A program made the position numbers and the translations under genes. Below, one piece after another: positions 50,917-60,364 of a DNA stretch of 64,000 nucleotides. The notes below the pieces were generated by a model, which saw nothing but the letters and a program-made list of their open reading frames with translations, had not been told where the DNA came from and searched no databases. The number at the start of each line of letters is the position of its first letter. Positions within the stretch are counted from its first letter, which is position 1. The DNA is from JAWKHR01 sp041394725 (GTDB lineage Bacteria > Acidobacteriota > Vicinamibacteria > Vicinamibacterales > SCN-69-37), in the NCBI GenBank assembly GCA_041394725.1, contig JAWKHR010000026.1, positions 31,178 to 95,177 on the forward strand, written 5' to 3'.

Positions 50917-51956
50917 CGGTCCTGATCCGAGTCGCCGAGCGTCACGTGCCAGCGGGCCGTGTCCGTGTAGAAGTTCGGCGGCACCTCGAGGGCGTTGACC
51001 TTGGCGACGAACTCCATGGTGGACTTCACCGCATAGTACCCGGACTTGCGCAGCAGCCGGCGGAAGCCCTCGTGGAGCGCGAACGTCCGGATCTTGTCCG
51101 AGTCCTCGCGCCGGGCCTCGCGGTCCACCCACCGGAAGAGCGTCAGCACGGCGGCGTGGTCGTCCGGGTCCGCGAGGAAGTCCACGAGCAGCGTCACGCG
51201 GCCGCGCGGCTCCTGGACGTGGCGGTAGACCACGTAGCCGGCGGGGCTGCCGTCCCGATCGAGCGCCGCGATGTGGTAGCGGACGTGCGGCGTCTGGATG
51301 AACTTCCAGTTCAGGTAGGCCGCGTCGCGCCGGACGGCGAAGGCGAACTTGTCCGCGACGTGCTCCCACAGGCGCGTGAAGCCCTCGTCGAACTGCCGGA
51401 CCATCCGGATCTCGCCCTGCAGCGGCTTCATGCGCGACACGAGCCGGACCCACGGCAGCGTGACGTAGGACACGAGCCGGTTCACCGCCAGCGGCCAGCC
51501 CGGCTGGCGGAGCGCGCGACGGCTGAGCGGCTTGACCAGGCACGGGACCGGGCCCGGGTCGGGCCAGTGCAGCTTCTGGAAGAGCCGGTAGGACGAGTCG
51601 GAGAGGCCGAGGCCGAGCGAGGCGCCGACGTTGCGGTCCCAGGTCCGGAAGAGCTCGTCGCCGAGGCCGCGCCGCTGCCGTTCCGGGGCGACCATCACGT
51701 CCATGCCCCATGCGGCGTCGATCTCCCGTCCCGCCACGTGCAGCCGGACCGGCATCGTCGCGTACTGGCCGATCACGGTGGTGCCCTCCCGGGCGAGCCA
51801 GATCAGCGGGCCGTCGGTCGGCGCGTGCGGGTTGAGGCGGTACTGCCAGTCCCAGCGCAGGCGGTTGGCCTGCGCCATGTCGGCGCCGAAGACGCGGCGG
51901 TAGAGCGCGTCCACCTGTCGGCGGTCGTCGGGATGGTAGCGATCGATCTCGGCCAT
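50913..51956 (-). CDS. GNAT-family N-acetyltransferase
   Basis: 347 residues. The N-terminal GNAT core shows VIGQYATMPVRL, WGMDVMVAPERQRRGLGDELFRTWDR (acetyl-CoA motif Q/RxxGxG/A) and a long C-terminal half with WKFIQTPHVRYHIAAL and FADKFAFAVRRDAAY-like sequence, as in the larger GNATs near polysaccharide loci. It may acylate an amino sugar. It is the first gene of a coupled run GNAT, deacetylase, GT4. Confidence 0.85.
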   Translation of the reverse strand: MAEIDRYHPDDRRQVDALYRRVFGADMAQANRLRWDWQYRLNPHAPTDGPLIWLAREGTTVIGQYATMPVRLHVAGREIDAAWGMDVMVAPERQRRGLGDELFRTWDRNVGASLGLGLSDSSYRLFQKLHWPDPGPVPCLVKPLSRRALRQPGWPLAVNRLVSYVTLPWVRLVSRMKPLQGEIRMVRQFDEGFTRLWEHVADKFAFAVRRDAAYLNWKFIQTPHVRYHIAALDRDGSPAGYVVYRHVQEPRGRVTLLVDFLADPDDHAAVLTLFRWVDREARREDSDKIRTFALHEGFRRLLRKSGYYAVKSTMEFVAKVNALEVPPNFYTDTARWHVTLGDSDQDR

Positions 51957-51999
51957 GGCGGCGGGCGGCCTCCGGTCCGCCCGGGCGCGGGCGCGGCGG

Positions 52000-52836
52000 T
52001 CAGGCCCGCGCCAGCACGTACTCGATATTACTGATGAACACGTCCTGGGTCAGGGGGCTCTCGCGAATCCAGCGTGCGAGGGGCGCGGGCATCCGGCGGA
52101 TCGTGGCGGTCGCGTGAAGCTCCTCGCGGACCACGCGCAGGCCCGCGTCGGCGATCTGGCCGCGCAGCCGGCGCACGCGGACCTTCTCGAGCAGGTCGTC
52201 CTCCTTGACGACGCCGTTGCGGGCGTCGCGGATGAACGAGTTCTCGTGCGCCGGCTCGCGCAGCGTCCAGGGGGCGTGGCGGGCGAGCAGGCGGAACGTC
52301 CGGAAGGCGATGGGGCGGCCCGCGATCAGGTGGAGCGGGATCGGGAGCCTGAGCCGCGGCAGGTGCGCGCCGGCGAACGACAGGTACGGCGCCGTCGACA
52401 GGTAGAAGTGCCCGGCGTCGGCCAGCACCCGGCGGCACTCGCGCAGGTAGAGCGGCGCGTCGGCCACGTGCTCGATGACCGCGTGGGAGAGCACCAGATC
52501 GAACGAGCGTTCGGGGAAGGGCAGGGCCATGCCGTCGGCCTGCAGGAAGTGCAGGTGGGGCAGGCCCTTCTCGCGTGCGAGCCGGCGGCCCGCGTCGCCG
52601 AAGCGGTTGATCGGGTCGATGCCGACGACCATCGAGGCGTGTTCGGCGAGCGACAGCGGCATGCCGCCGCCCCCGCACCCGGCGTCGAGCACCCGACCCC
52701 GGACCTCGACCCCGGCCCGATCGAGGACCGCGAGGACCTTGGCGCTCCGGTAGTACTCGAAGAGCGCGTAGTCGTACTCGGATCGAAATCGCCGGTCGGC
52801 GTGGGCTTTGATCAGATCTTCGCGAATCTCGCGCAA
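52000..52836 (-). CDS. Class I SAM-dependent methyltransferase
   Basis: About 278 residues from TTG 52836, giving LREIREDLIKAHADRRFRSEY at the N-terminus. A longer start at ATG 52896 would cross a shared promoter and the start of the divergent gene. Motif I is VLDAGCGGGGMPLSLAEHA, then VVGIDP, and FPERSFDLVLSHAVIEHVADAPLYLRECRRVLADAGHFYLS forms motifs II-III. The C-terminal half is basic. Substrate not known; proximity to glycan genes suggests a sugar or lipid acceptor. Confidence 0.85.
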   Translation of the reverse strand: MREIREDLIKAHADRRFRSEYDYALFEYYRSAKVLAVLDRAGVEVRGRVLDAGCGGGGMPLSLAEHASMVVGIDPINRFGDAGRRLAREKGLPHLHFLQADGMALPFPERSFDLVLSHAVIEHVADAPLYLRECRRVLADAGHFYLSTAPYLSFAGAHLPRLRLPIPLHLIAGRPIAFRTFRLLARHAPWTLREPAHENSFIRDARNGVVKEDDLLEKVRVRRLRGQIADAGLRVVREELHATATIRRMPAPLARWIRESPLTQDVFISNIEYVLARA

Positions 52837-52847
52837 GGCGGGCGTCA

Positions 52848-52855
52848 GTATACTA
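52848..52855. promoter_or_regulatory. Symmetric divergent -10 element AGTATACT
   Basis: The 8-base palindrome reads TATACT on both strands. It could drive the plus-strand GT2 gene (start 23 bases later) and the minus-strand methyltransferase gene (10 bases to TTG). Confidence 0.5.
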
Positions 52856-52877
52856 GCCCGGCGACCCCCACCCACAC

Positions 52878-53672
52878 ATGTCCACATCTCTCCCACCCGC
52901 CGACCTGACGATGGTCGTGCCGACGTACAACGAGCGGGATCGGCTCGCCGAACTCGTGACGGCGCTGTTCCGGCAGGCGGACCAGGCCGGCATCGCGCTC
53001 GAGCTGGTGGTGGTCGACGACCACTCGCCCGACGGCACCGGCGCGCTCGCCGACGAGCTGGCGCGGACCCATCGCATGGTGGTCGTCCACCGCGCGGGCA
53101 AGCTGGGGCTCGGCACGGCCGTGGTCGAGGGCTTCGGCCGGGCGTCGGCCGCGGTGCTCGGCGTGATGGACGCCGACTTCAGCCATCCGCCCGCGCTCGT
53201 GCCGAGGATGTACGCGGCGTTCACGGCCACCGGCGCCGACGTGCTCGTCGCGAGCCGCTACGTGCCGGGCGGCAGCACGCCCGACTGGCCCTGGTCGCGC
53301 CGGCTGATGTCGCGCGTGGCCTGCCTGCTGGCGCGGCCGCTCTCGCCCGTGCGCGACGCGGCGTCGGGCTTCTTCCTCATTCGCCGCTCGGTGGCCGAGG
53401 GCGTGTCGATCAAGGCCGGCGGCTTCAAGATCTGCCTGGAACTGCTCGTCCGCGCCTGGCCGCGCCGGATCGTCGAGCTGCCGTACCGCTTCGACGACCG
53501 CGAGCAGGGCGAGAGCAAGATGAACCGCCGCGAGGCGGCCGGCTACCTGTTCCAGTTGAAGGACCTGCTGCTGGTGCGCTGGACCGGCGGCCGCCGGCCG
53601 AGGCGTGAATACCGGCGCCTGACCCCCGACGAGGTCCGCGCGTTCGGGCCGCCGACTCAGGCCGCGCGCTGA
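52878..53672 (+). CDS. GT2 polyprenol-phosphate mannose/glucose synthase (DPM1-like)
   Basis: 264 residues. The nucleotide-sugar binding start is LTMVVPTYNERDRLAELV, with VVVDDHSPDGTGALADE (first Asp), LGVMDADFSHPPALVPRM (the metal DAD motif) and ASRYVPGGSTPDWPWSRRLMSR, a signature of dolichol/polyprenol-phosphate mannose synthases. SGFFLIRRSVAEGVSIKAGGFKICLELLV completes it. No membrane helix follows the catalytic domain. It would make the lipid-linked donor used by the GT-C enzymes in this window. Confidence 0.93.
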   Translation: MSTSLPPADLTMVVPTYNERDRLAELVTALFRQADQAGIALELVVVDDHSPDGTGALADELARTHRMVVVHRAGKLGLGTAVVEGFGRASAAVLGVMDADFSHPPALVPRMYAAFTATGADVLVASRYVPGGSTPDWPWSRRLMSRVACLLARPLSPVRDAASGFFLIRRSVAEGVSIKAGGFKICLELLVRAWPRRIVELPYRFDDREQGESKMNRREAAGYLFQLKDLLLVRWTGGRRPRREYRRLTPDEVRAFGPPTQAAR

Positions 53673-55150
53673 TCGGCCGGCGCGCCCGGCGCCGGCGGCG
53701 GCGGGACGGACGTCCCGAAGAGAATCCGCGACGCCACCTGCCAGGCGAGGCTCCACTTGCTCCGCGCCAGCCGCACGACGTCGCCCGCGTGCCGCGCGAG
53801 GTAGCCGGGGCGCAGGTAGAACCGCCGCTTCGCGCGGTTGATCGCGTCCATCACGACCCGCTCGTCGAGCCCGTTGCCCTGCAGCAGGTAGTACGAGTAC
53901 TCCATCCGCGACCAGTCGTCGCTCGCGAGCCAGCCCGCGCGCCGCGCCTTCTCGTGGAGCTCCGTGCCCGGGTAGGGCACGGCGGGGTAGAAGTTCGCGA
54001 AGTCGGGATCGAGCTCGAGCGCGTAGTCGATCGTCCGGTCGAGCGACGCGGGCGTGTCGCCGGGGTAGCCGAGGATGAAGAACCCGAACGACCGGATGCC
54101 CGCCGCGCGCATGTTCTGCAGCGCGGCGCGGATCTTCTGGCCCTCGAGCCGCTTCATCATGTCCTTGCGCGTGTCCTCGGACTCGGTCTCGATGCCGAGC
54201 GCCAGCATCCAGCAGCCCGCCTCGCGCAGACGCCGCACGAACGCCGGGTCCGTGAGGTTGTCGGCGCGCGCGTTGCCGAACCACTGCACCGGCAGCTTGC
54301 GCGCGATGAGCTCCTCGCAGAACGCGCTGAACGTCTTCACGTTCAGCGTGACCGTGTCGCCCCAGAGATAGAAGAACCGCAGGCCGTGCTGCTCGTAGCC
54401 GTGCTGCATCTCGTCGACGAGCGCCTTCGCGCTCTTCTCGCGGAACTTGTGGCCCTGGTGGATCGGCGCGACGCAGAAGTCGCACGTGTACGGGCACCCG
54501 CGCGAGGTCTCGACGATGACGTAAGGCGCGTCCACGAGGGGCAGGCGGTAACGCTCCAGGTCGAGCAGGTCCCAGGCCGGGAAGGGCGCCGTGGCGAGTC
54601 CGGCGAACTGGCCCGTCGCCTGGTGCGGCACCACCGCGCCGTCACGGCGCCAGGTCAGGTTCGGGATGGAAGCCAGCGCGTCGTGCGCGTCCATCGAGGG
54701 CGCGGCGGCCAGCGCGACCAGGCCGTCCTCTGGCTCGCCGACGAACATCGCGTCCACCATGGGGGCCCGCGCCATCGACTCGGCGGGCGTGCACGAGACG
54801 TGCGGCCCGAACGAGACGAGCGGCGCGCCGTAGCGCGCCTTGAGCGGCGCCATCGCGGCCGCGTCGGCGTCGCAGGTCGGCGTCGTGCTGGGAAAGACGA
54901 TGAGCGTGGGCGCGAAGCCCTCGGCGTCGAGCTGGCGGATCAGGTCATCCACCGAGCGGTCGGTCGCCGTGAGGTCCACGAGGCGGACCTCGGCGCCGCG
55001 TTCGCGCAGCAGGGAGGCGGCCAGCGCCAGCGTGAGCGGCGGCTTCGTCGTGCCGAGCACTTCCTCGCGCTCCTGGCACCGCCCCTGCCGCGTGAAGGCA
55101 ATGCCCCCCACGCGCGGCGGATTCACGAGCAGCGTCCTGGCCCCCAGCAT
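53657..55150 (-). CDS. B12-binding-domain radical SAM protein
   Basis: 497 residues. An N-terminal cobalamin-binding-like domain (LLVNPPRVGGIAF ... VRLVDLT ... FPSTTPTCDADAAAMAPLK) is followed by the radical SAM core with SRGCPYTCDFCVAP (CxxxCxxC) and IETESEDTRKDMMKRLEG, IRSFGFFILGYPGDTPASL. These match anaerobic-type methylases or cyclases of lipids and natural products, such as HpnP- or BchE-like enzymes; the exact reaction cannot be told. Its 3' end overlaps the convergent GT2 gene by 16 bases. A second radical SAM gene lies 12 bases upstream. Confidence 0.9.
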   Translation of the reverse strand: MLGARTLLVNPPRVGGIAFTRQGRCQEREEVLGTTKPPLTLALAASLLRERGAEVRLVDLTATDRSVDDLIRQLDAEGFAPTLIVFPSTTPTCDADAAAMAPLKARYGAPLVSFGPHVSCTPAESMARAPMVDAMFVGEPEDGLVALAAAPSMDAHDALASIPNLTWRRDGAVVPHQATGQFAGLATAPFPAWDLLDLERYRLPLVDAPYVIVETSRGCPYTCDFCVAPIHQGHKFREKSAKALVDEMQHGYEQHGLRFFYLWGDTVTLNVKTFSAFCEELIARKLPVQWFGNARADNLTDPAFVRRLREAGCWMLALGIETESEDTRKDMMKRLEGQKIRAALQNMRAAGIRSFGFFILGYPGDTPASLDRTIDYALELDPDFANFYPAVPYPGTELHEKARRAGWLASDDWSRMEYSYYLLQGNGLDERVVMDAINRAKRRFYLRPGYLARHAGDVVRLARSKWSLAWQVASRILFGTSVPPPPAPGAPADQRAA

Positions 55151-55162
55151 CAGCCTGTCAGT

Positions 55163-56377
55163 CTACAGCGCGGCGGCTTCCACCGCCGCCGCCGGCCGCC
55201 CCGCCGGGGCCGGCTCGCGGCTGAGCTCCACCTTGCAGCACCGGCGGCAGACGGGGAACAGCCCGTGCTCGACCAGTCGCCGCCGCAGTTCGACGTAGCG
55301 CTCGCCCGTCCACACCTCCTCGAGCGTCTGCGTCGTCAGGTCCCCGACCTCGACGCGGATGAACGGGCAGAAGTAGGCCTTGCCGCTGAACGAGACGCGC
55401 GCGTTGAGGAACGGGTAGAGGCACCGGCCGGCGAGCGGCGCGCCCGGCGTGTAGTAGTCGTCGAGGATCGCCGGGCCGACCTTGGGCCGCATGTCGAACC
55501 GGAGGCCCGCCGCGCGGCACTTCTCGCGCAGCCGGTCCACCTGCGTCCGCACGCGCGCGCGGTCCAGGCCGGGGTCGTCGGTGACGTAGGTCGAGATGAG
55601 GCTCGGGTCGGCGGCGCCGACGATGGCGGCGGTCTCGGCGACCTCCTCGGGCGTGCTGTACATCAGGTGGTTGAGGCCGATCGCGTCCACGCCGAGCTCG
55701 CCCGCGACGTCCACCATGCGGTCGAGCGCGTCGAGCGACTCGTGCGCCACGGTCGTGTTGATGCTCACACGGAGCGGCGCCCCGCGCCGCCGCGCCGCCT
55801 CCTGCAGCCGGCGCAGGCCGGCGGCCGTCCGCTCGAACGTCCCCTTCACGCCGCGCGCCTTGTCGTGCAGCTCGCCCGGGCCGTCGATCGACACGCTGAT
55901 GTGCTTGAGGAAGCCCTGCTCGGCGAGCCGGGCCAGCGCCTCGGCGCGCTCGTCGCTGATGATCGTGCCGTTGGTCGTGAGGAACCCGCAGACGTAGCCC
56001 TTGTCGCGGAAGACGTCCATGACGTCGAGGATGTCCTTCCGCATGAAGATCTCGCCGCCCGTGAGGCTGACGCGCAGGCCGTCGGCGTCCGGGAACGCGC
56101 GGCGCAGCGTGTCGAGCGGGAGTTCCTGCCGCCACTCGCCCTCGATGTTGAGCAGGTCGCCCACGTAGCAGAACTCGCACGTGAGGTTGCACCGCATCGT
56201 CGCTTCGTAGACGAGGCCGGCCGGCAGCCGGCCCGCGCGGCCGTCCTTCGCGCGGACGAAGCCCTCGACGTCGCGCTCGTAGCGGCGGCGCCGGTACTTC
56301 GCCACGAGGCTCGTGACCATCGGCATGGTCCGGGCCCGGCGGGCGAGGGCGTCCCGAAGGCGGCGGGGCATCGTCAT
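55163..56377 (-). CDS. Radical SAM / SPASM-type protein
   Basis: 404 residues. ATMRCNLTCEFCYVGDLLNIEGEW holds the CxxxCxxC cluster; LRVSLTGGEIFMRKDILDVMD and ISVSIDGPGELHDKARGVKGTFER follow. The C-terminal cysteines (RCLYPFLNARVSFSGKAYFCPFIRVEVGDL ... CRRCCKVEL) form a twitch/SPASM-type auxiliary site. Such enzymes modify peptides or lipids; HpnH-like hopanoid or tetraether functions are possible analogies only. ATGA overlap with the upstream GT39-like gene. Confidence 0.88.
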   Translation of the reverse strand: MTMPRRLRDALARRARTMPMVTSLVAKYRRRRYERDVEGFVRAKDGRAGRLPAGLVYEATMRCNLTCEFCYVGDLLNIEGEWRQELPLDTLRRAFPDADGLRVSLTGGEIFMRKDILDVMDVFRDKGYVCGFLTTNGTIISDERAEALARLAEQGFLKHISVSIDGPGELHDKARGVKGTFERTAAGLRRLQEAARRRGAPLRVSINTTVAHESLDALDRMVDVAGELGVDAIGLNHLMYSTPEEVAETAAIVGAADPSLISTYVTDDPGLDRARVRTQVDRLREKCRAAGLRFDMRPKVGPAILDDYYTPGAPLAGRCLYPFLNARVSFSGKAYFCPFIRVEVGDLTTQTLEEVWTGERYVELRRRLVEHGLFPVCRRCCKVELSREPAPAGRPAAAVEAAAL

Positions 56378-58167
56378 GGATGGAGTCGCCAGATCTCGAT
56401 CGTGGGTCCCGGACGTTCGAGGCGCGGGTCGATCCGGGCGTCGGTGTTGTGCAGGAACGGCTCCACGCCGGCCGCGTCGTCCGCGTCGCGGGTGGGGACG
56501 AACGTCATCAGCACCTGACCGTTCCGGCTGAGCGCGTCGCGAAGCGGCTCGAAGGTCCGGTCGTCATTGTACCGTTTGAGCACCACATACTCCACCGCGA
56601 GCGCGCGGAGCGGCGCGAGCCCGGCCTCGCCGCCGAGCGCCGCCGGGTCCACGTAGATCTTGTCCGGATCCAGGCCGCCGCGACCGAGGTAGATCGTCCG
56701 GTAGGCGGGGGCCGGATACGGGTCGAGCGCGAGCTGGCGCTGGAACTTCACGCTGGCCCGCGTCTCCGATCCGAGGTGCGCGCGGAGCGCCTCCACGAGG
56801 CTCTCGCGCGTCGGCCGGAGTGGGACGCTGTAGGGCTGGATCAGGACGGTCGCGCCCGCCGGGATCGACCGCTCGATCCACGCCTCGGCCAGCGTGCGCG
56901 TGTCCGCCTGCTGGAAGAAGCGATCGGACCGCACGCCCGCCAGGAGGGCGACCGCGCCCAGCGCCACGGTCGCGCCCGCTGTCGCCCAGCCCGTCCAGCC
57001 CGTCCAGCCCGTCCGTCGTGTCCAGCCCGTCCCGTCCGGCAGGCGCCCTGCAGCGGCGCCGACCGCGACGGCCGCGAGCAGCGCGCCGAAGGGCAGCACC
57101 GGGTTCAGGTAGCGGCTCGCCGGCACCGTGTTCGCGATGAACAGCAGGAACGCGACCGGAAACGCGACGACGAAGAGCGCCGCGCGCGCCCGTGTCGCGA
57201 TCGCCACCGCGAGGCCGGCGGCTGCCGCGGCGGCCAGCGGCCACGTCAGGCCGTCGAGCACGAGCAGGCGGAGGTAGGCGCCGAGCGATCCGAAGAGCCC
57301 GGCCGGCGCGACCGCGCGGTCCACGACGATCTCGCGGTTCGCGAGGACGTCGCGGACGGCCGTCGCCGGCTCGACCAGCAGGAACGGCGACGCCGCGAAG
57401 AAGGTGACCGTGGCCGCCAGGCCCATCGTCACCAGCAGCCGCACCCGCGCGGCCATCGTCGGCGCCGGCGCGGCGACCCACGCGGTGAGCGCGACCGGCA
57501 CCATGACGAAGAGCGCGTAGTAGTGGGTGGACATCGCGAGCCCGGCCAGCACGCCGGCCAGGAGCGCGCCGCGGACGCGGCTGGCCCCGCCCCGGCGGTC
57601 GCGGCCGTCGCCGGCCTGCGCGTCCGTCCACATCCGCGCGAGCACGACGCAGGTGAGCACGATGAGCAGCGTGACCGGGACGTCGTGCTTCACGTAGTGC
57701 GCGTCGCGCACGGCGATCGGCGACACCGCCAGGAACGCGGCCGCGACGATCCCCGTCGTCCGATCGAACAGCCGCGATCCCAGGCGGTAGAGCGCGATGA
57801 TCGTGGCCGCGCCGAGGAGCGCCGAGAGCGCGCGGCCGGCCAGGTAGAGCGGAGACGGGTCCACGAAGAACTGGCGCTCGAAGTCGGCGAGCGCGGGCCA
57901 GACGCCGGCGATCCAGCCGCCGATGAACACCAGCCCTTCCCAGGCGAAGAGCACGTAGAAGTAGAGCGAGGGGTAGAGGAAGTTGCCCGGGTCGAGGTGG
58001 TTCGTGCCGAGCGCCATCGCGCGCGTGAGGATGGCGACCTCGTCCGGGTTGTAGACGGCCGGCAGGCCGAACGCCGCGCCCCAGAGGCGCAGCGCGAGCC
58101 CGCCGAGGGCGATCGCGGCGACGAGGATCGCGGCCCGGCGCCGCGCCGGCCGGATCGCGTCGGTCAC
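56374..58167 (-). CDS. GT39/ArnT-like membrane glycosyltransferase
   Basis: 597 residues from GTG 58167, overlapping the methyltransferase stop as GTGA. The first loop reads VYNPDEVAILTRAMALGTNHLDPGNFLYPSLYFY, the DE-containing catalytic loop of protein/lipid mannosyltransferases. About eleven helices follow, then a periplasmic C-terminal domain of about 190 residues. A 9-base tandem (cccgtccag units, 56984-57018) encodes a GWT repeat in the last helical loop. It would use polyprenol-phosphate sugar from the GT2 enzyme. Coupled on both sides to other genes of the set. Confidence 0.85.
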   Translation of the reverse strand: MTDAIRPARRRAAILVAAIALGGLALRLWGAAFGLPAVYNPDEVAILTRAMALGTNHLDPGNFLYPSLYFYVLFAWEGLVFIGGWIAGVWPALADFERQFFVDPSPLYLAGRALSALLGAATIIALYRLGSRLFDRTTGIVAAAFLAVSPIAVRDAHYVKHDVPVTLLIVLTCVVLARMWTDAQAGDGRDRRGGASRVRGALLAGVLAGLAMSTHYYALFVMVPVALTAWVAAPAPTMAARVRLLVTMGLAATVTFFAASPFLLVEPATAVRDVLANREIVVDRAVAPAGLFGSLGAYLRLLVLDGLTWPLAAAAAAGLAVAIATRARAALFVVAFPVAFLLFIANTVPASRYLNPVLPFGALLAAVAVGAAAGRLPDGTGWTRRTGWTGWTGWATAGATVALGAVALLAGVRSDRFFQQADTRTLAEAWIERSIPAGATVLIQPYSVPLRPTRESLVEALRAHLGSETRASVKFQRQLALDPYPAPAYRTIYLGRGGLDPDKIYVDPAALGGEAGLAPLRALAVEYVVLKRYNDDRTFEPLRDALSRNGQVLMTFVPTRDADDAAGVEPFLHNTDARIDPRLERPGPTIEIWRLHP

Positions 58168-58874
58168 GGCCGCCGGAACCGCAGCACGCTGAGGAAGCAC
58201 CACCCCGGCACCGGCAGCAGGCGCGTGAGCAGCCGGTGCAGCCACGCCAGGCGCGCGGGCGATCGCCGGATCCAGCGCGTGAGGATCGGCACGGTCGGGA
58301 AGATGCCGCGCCGCTCGACCAGCACGAAGCCCGCGCGTCGTGCCAGGTCGAGGTACTCGACCAGCGGCCGGTCGCCGGGATGCTTGGCGAGGCTCGCGGT
58401 GCGGATGAGCCGCCCCGTCAGCAGGAAGTGGACGCGCGACTGCAGGTGCGCGAGGTTCGGCACCGTGACGAGCAGCTCGCCGCCGGGCGCAATCACGCGG
58501 AACAGCTCGGCGAGCGCACGCGGCTGGTCGTCGAAGGTCAGGTGCTCGAGGACGTCCAGGCAGAGCCCGCGCGCGAACGACGCGTCGGGATAAGGCAGCG
58601 CGAGCAGCGACGCCGCGCGGACCCGGTCCGACGAGTAGTTGGCGTCCACGCCCTCGATGGCCAGCCGATCGCGGAATTCCTCGACCAGCACGCCCTCGCC
58701 GCACCCGGCGTCGAGCACGGTCGTTCCCGCCGGCAGCGCGCCGAGGTAGGCCCGGACGAGCGACAGCTTGGCGAGATAGGTCGGGTAGAACTCCCAGTCG
58801 GGAGAGAGCTCGCGGTGGTAGTCGCCGCGCTCGGCGTATTCGCCCGTCCGCGACGCGGATGGGGCCGGCGTCAT
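58164..58874 (-). CDS. Class I SAM-dependent methyltransferase
   Basis: 236 residues from ATG 58874. VLDAGCGEGVLVEEF is motif I, EGVDANYSSDRVRAASLLALPYPDASFARGLCLDVLEHL contains motifs II-III. The C-terminal part (ARLAWLHRLLTRLLPVPGWCFLSVLRF) is amphipathic and may touch the membrane. It heads a coupled run methyltransferase, GT39-like, SPASM radical SAM, B12 radical SAM. A TACAAT box lies six bases before ATG without Shine-Dalgarno. Confidence 0.88.
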   Translation of the reverse strand: MTPAPSASRTGEYAERGDYHRELSPDWEFYPTYLAKLSLVRAYLGALPAGTTVLDAGCGEGVLVEEFRDRLAIEGVDANYSSDRVRAASLLALPYPDASFARGLCLDVLEHLTFDDQPRALAELFRVIAPGGELLVTVPNLAHLQSRVHFLLTGRLIRTASLAKHPGDRPLVEYLDLARRAGFVLVERRGIFPTVPILTRWIRRSPARLAWLHRLLTRLLPVPGWCFLSVLRFRRP

Positions 58875-58886
58875 GCGGCGATTGTA
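58875..58886 (-). promoter_or_regulatory. Leaderless promoter: TACAAT-N6-ATG
   Basis: The minus strand reads TACAAT, then CGCCGC, then ATG at 58874. Transcription is expected to start on the A of ATG. Confidence 0.55.
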
Positions 58887-58953
58887 CGCCAGCGGCCGCG
58901 CCGCGGACCGCCCGTCCACGACGGGTCGATGGCGCCGGCCGGACGCCAGGCCG

Positions 58954-60312
58954 TCACGACCACCACCGCGCGATCAGCCGCGCCGGCACCACGAACCGCG
59001 CGACCCACAGGCCGAAGCCGCCCTCGGGATACGGCGCCACGTCGCGCAGGCCCTTCATGAAGGTCTGGTACTGCACGAGCAGCAGCCCGTTGGCCACCAC
59101 GAGCGCGGCCACCACCGCCGCGCGCCGGACCTGGCCCGGCCGCCCCGCGTGCAGCCATCCCGACAACCCGACGACGAACAGCGGGAAGAAGGAGAGGAAG
59201 CGCCGCGCGCCGAACGCCTCGCCCGCCCACCAGTCCGACACCGCCGCGTTGACGTACCAGGAGAGCGCCACCACCGCGACCACCGGCAGCACCATCCAGC
59301 GTTCCCGTCGCGCGACGCCCACGAAGCCGACGACGGCCAGCACCAGGATCGGGCTCCACGAGAAGAGCCCGTGCTTGTCCGAGAAGAGCACCGCGACCAG
59401 GTTCGGCCGCGTCCACTCTATGAAGCCGGCGCCCTGCGGAATCGCGAGCGGCTGGCCGTAGAGCGCCTGCCAGACGACCATCTGCGGCGTGAACGCCGCG
59501 GCGGCCGCCGCGCCACACGCGACGAGCGCGACCAGGCGATCGCGCGCGGGCGCGCGCCAGCGCAGGCACTCGATCGCGGGGACGACGATCCACACCGCGT
59601 CCTGCCAGCGCATGAGCGTCGCGAGCCCCACGAGCGCGCCCGACACCGCCGCCGCGCGGATCGACCAGGCGGCCCGCGCGCGCACCCAGTGCGCGACGAC
59701 CAGCGTCGCCGCCAGCATCGACGCGGCGTGCGAGTAGGCGGGCGAGATCAGCGAGTAGTAGATCGCGTGCGAGCCGAGCCAGATGCCGAGGAGGCCCACC
59801 ACCGCCGACGTCCGATCGGTGAACCGCTCGGCGAGCCGCCACGCGATCCAGGCGGCGACGATCACCGCCAGGATGCCCGTGATGCCGGGCACCGCCTGCA
59901 GCACGCGCTCGGTGCCGTCGGCCGGCGCGGCAATCCCCAGCGCCGAGAGGCCGCGCAGCACGGCCGCCGTGGCGAGGTAGCCCGGCGCCCAGAGCAGCGC
60001 GGGGCCCACCGGCATGAAGTTGCGCACGTGCCCGGTCGGCGTGCGGCGCTCCTCGATCCACGCGCGGCCCTCCGGCGAGTCCGGGGCGAAGCCGTAGAGC
60101 GCGGCGAAGTCGTTCGCGAAGTCGAAGTCGTGGTCGTAGACGGCCGACCGGAGCTGGACGAAGTGGCCGACCGCGTCGCCGACGATGATGCGGCCGTCGG
60201 GCTTGGGGAGCAGGACGAGTGACGCGACGTAGGCGGCCAGGAGCGACGCGCCGACGCCGAGGACGACGAGACGGGGACGGGACGACAGGCGGTCGAGGAC
60301 GCGGGCGGTCAT
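58954..60312 (-). CDS. Polytopic membrane protein, GT-C-like
   Basis: 452 residues with about eleven helices. The first external loop, GRIIVGDAVGHFVQLRSAVYDHDFDFANDFAALYG, has the acidic GDAxxHF and DxDF features of uncharacterised bacterial GT-C families. WAGEAFGARRFLSFFPLFVVG near the end is also conserved in these proteins. No named family is certain. Likely another surface-glycan or lipid-modifying enzyme. The gap of 79 bases from the downstream methyltransferase carries its leaderless promoter. Confidence 0.7.
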   Translation of the reverse strand: MTARVLDRLSSRPRLVVLGVGASLLAAYVASLVLLPKPDGRIIVGDAVGHFVQLRSAVYDHDFDFANDFAALYGFAPDSPEGRAWIEERRTPTGHVRNFMPVGPALLWAPGYLATAAVLRGLSALGIAAPADGTERVLQAVPGITGILAVIVAAWIAWRLAERFTDRTSAVVGLLGIWLGSHAIYYSLISPAYSHAASMLAATLVVAHWVRARAAWSIRAAAVSGALVGLATLMRWQDAVWIVVPAIECLRWRAPARDRLVALVACGAAAAAAFTPQMVVWQALYGQPLAIPQGAGFIEWTRPNLVAVLFSDKHGLFSWSPILVLAVVGFVGVARRERWMVLPVVAVVALSWYVNAAVSDWWAGEAFGARRFLSFFPLFVVGLSGWLHAGRPGQVRRAAVVAALVVANGLLLVQYQTFMKGLRDVAPYPEGGFGLWVARFVVPARLIARWWS

Positions 60313-60364
60313 CGAGGCGGCGCGGCCTCGACGGCCGATCCGGACGGGGCGATCGACGCGGACA

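Noticed and set aside
56984..57018. Tandem cccgtccag units as a non-coding repeat
   Set aside because: They lie in frame inside the GT39-like gene and encode a short Gly-Trp-Thr repeat, so they are part of the protein.
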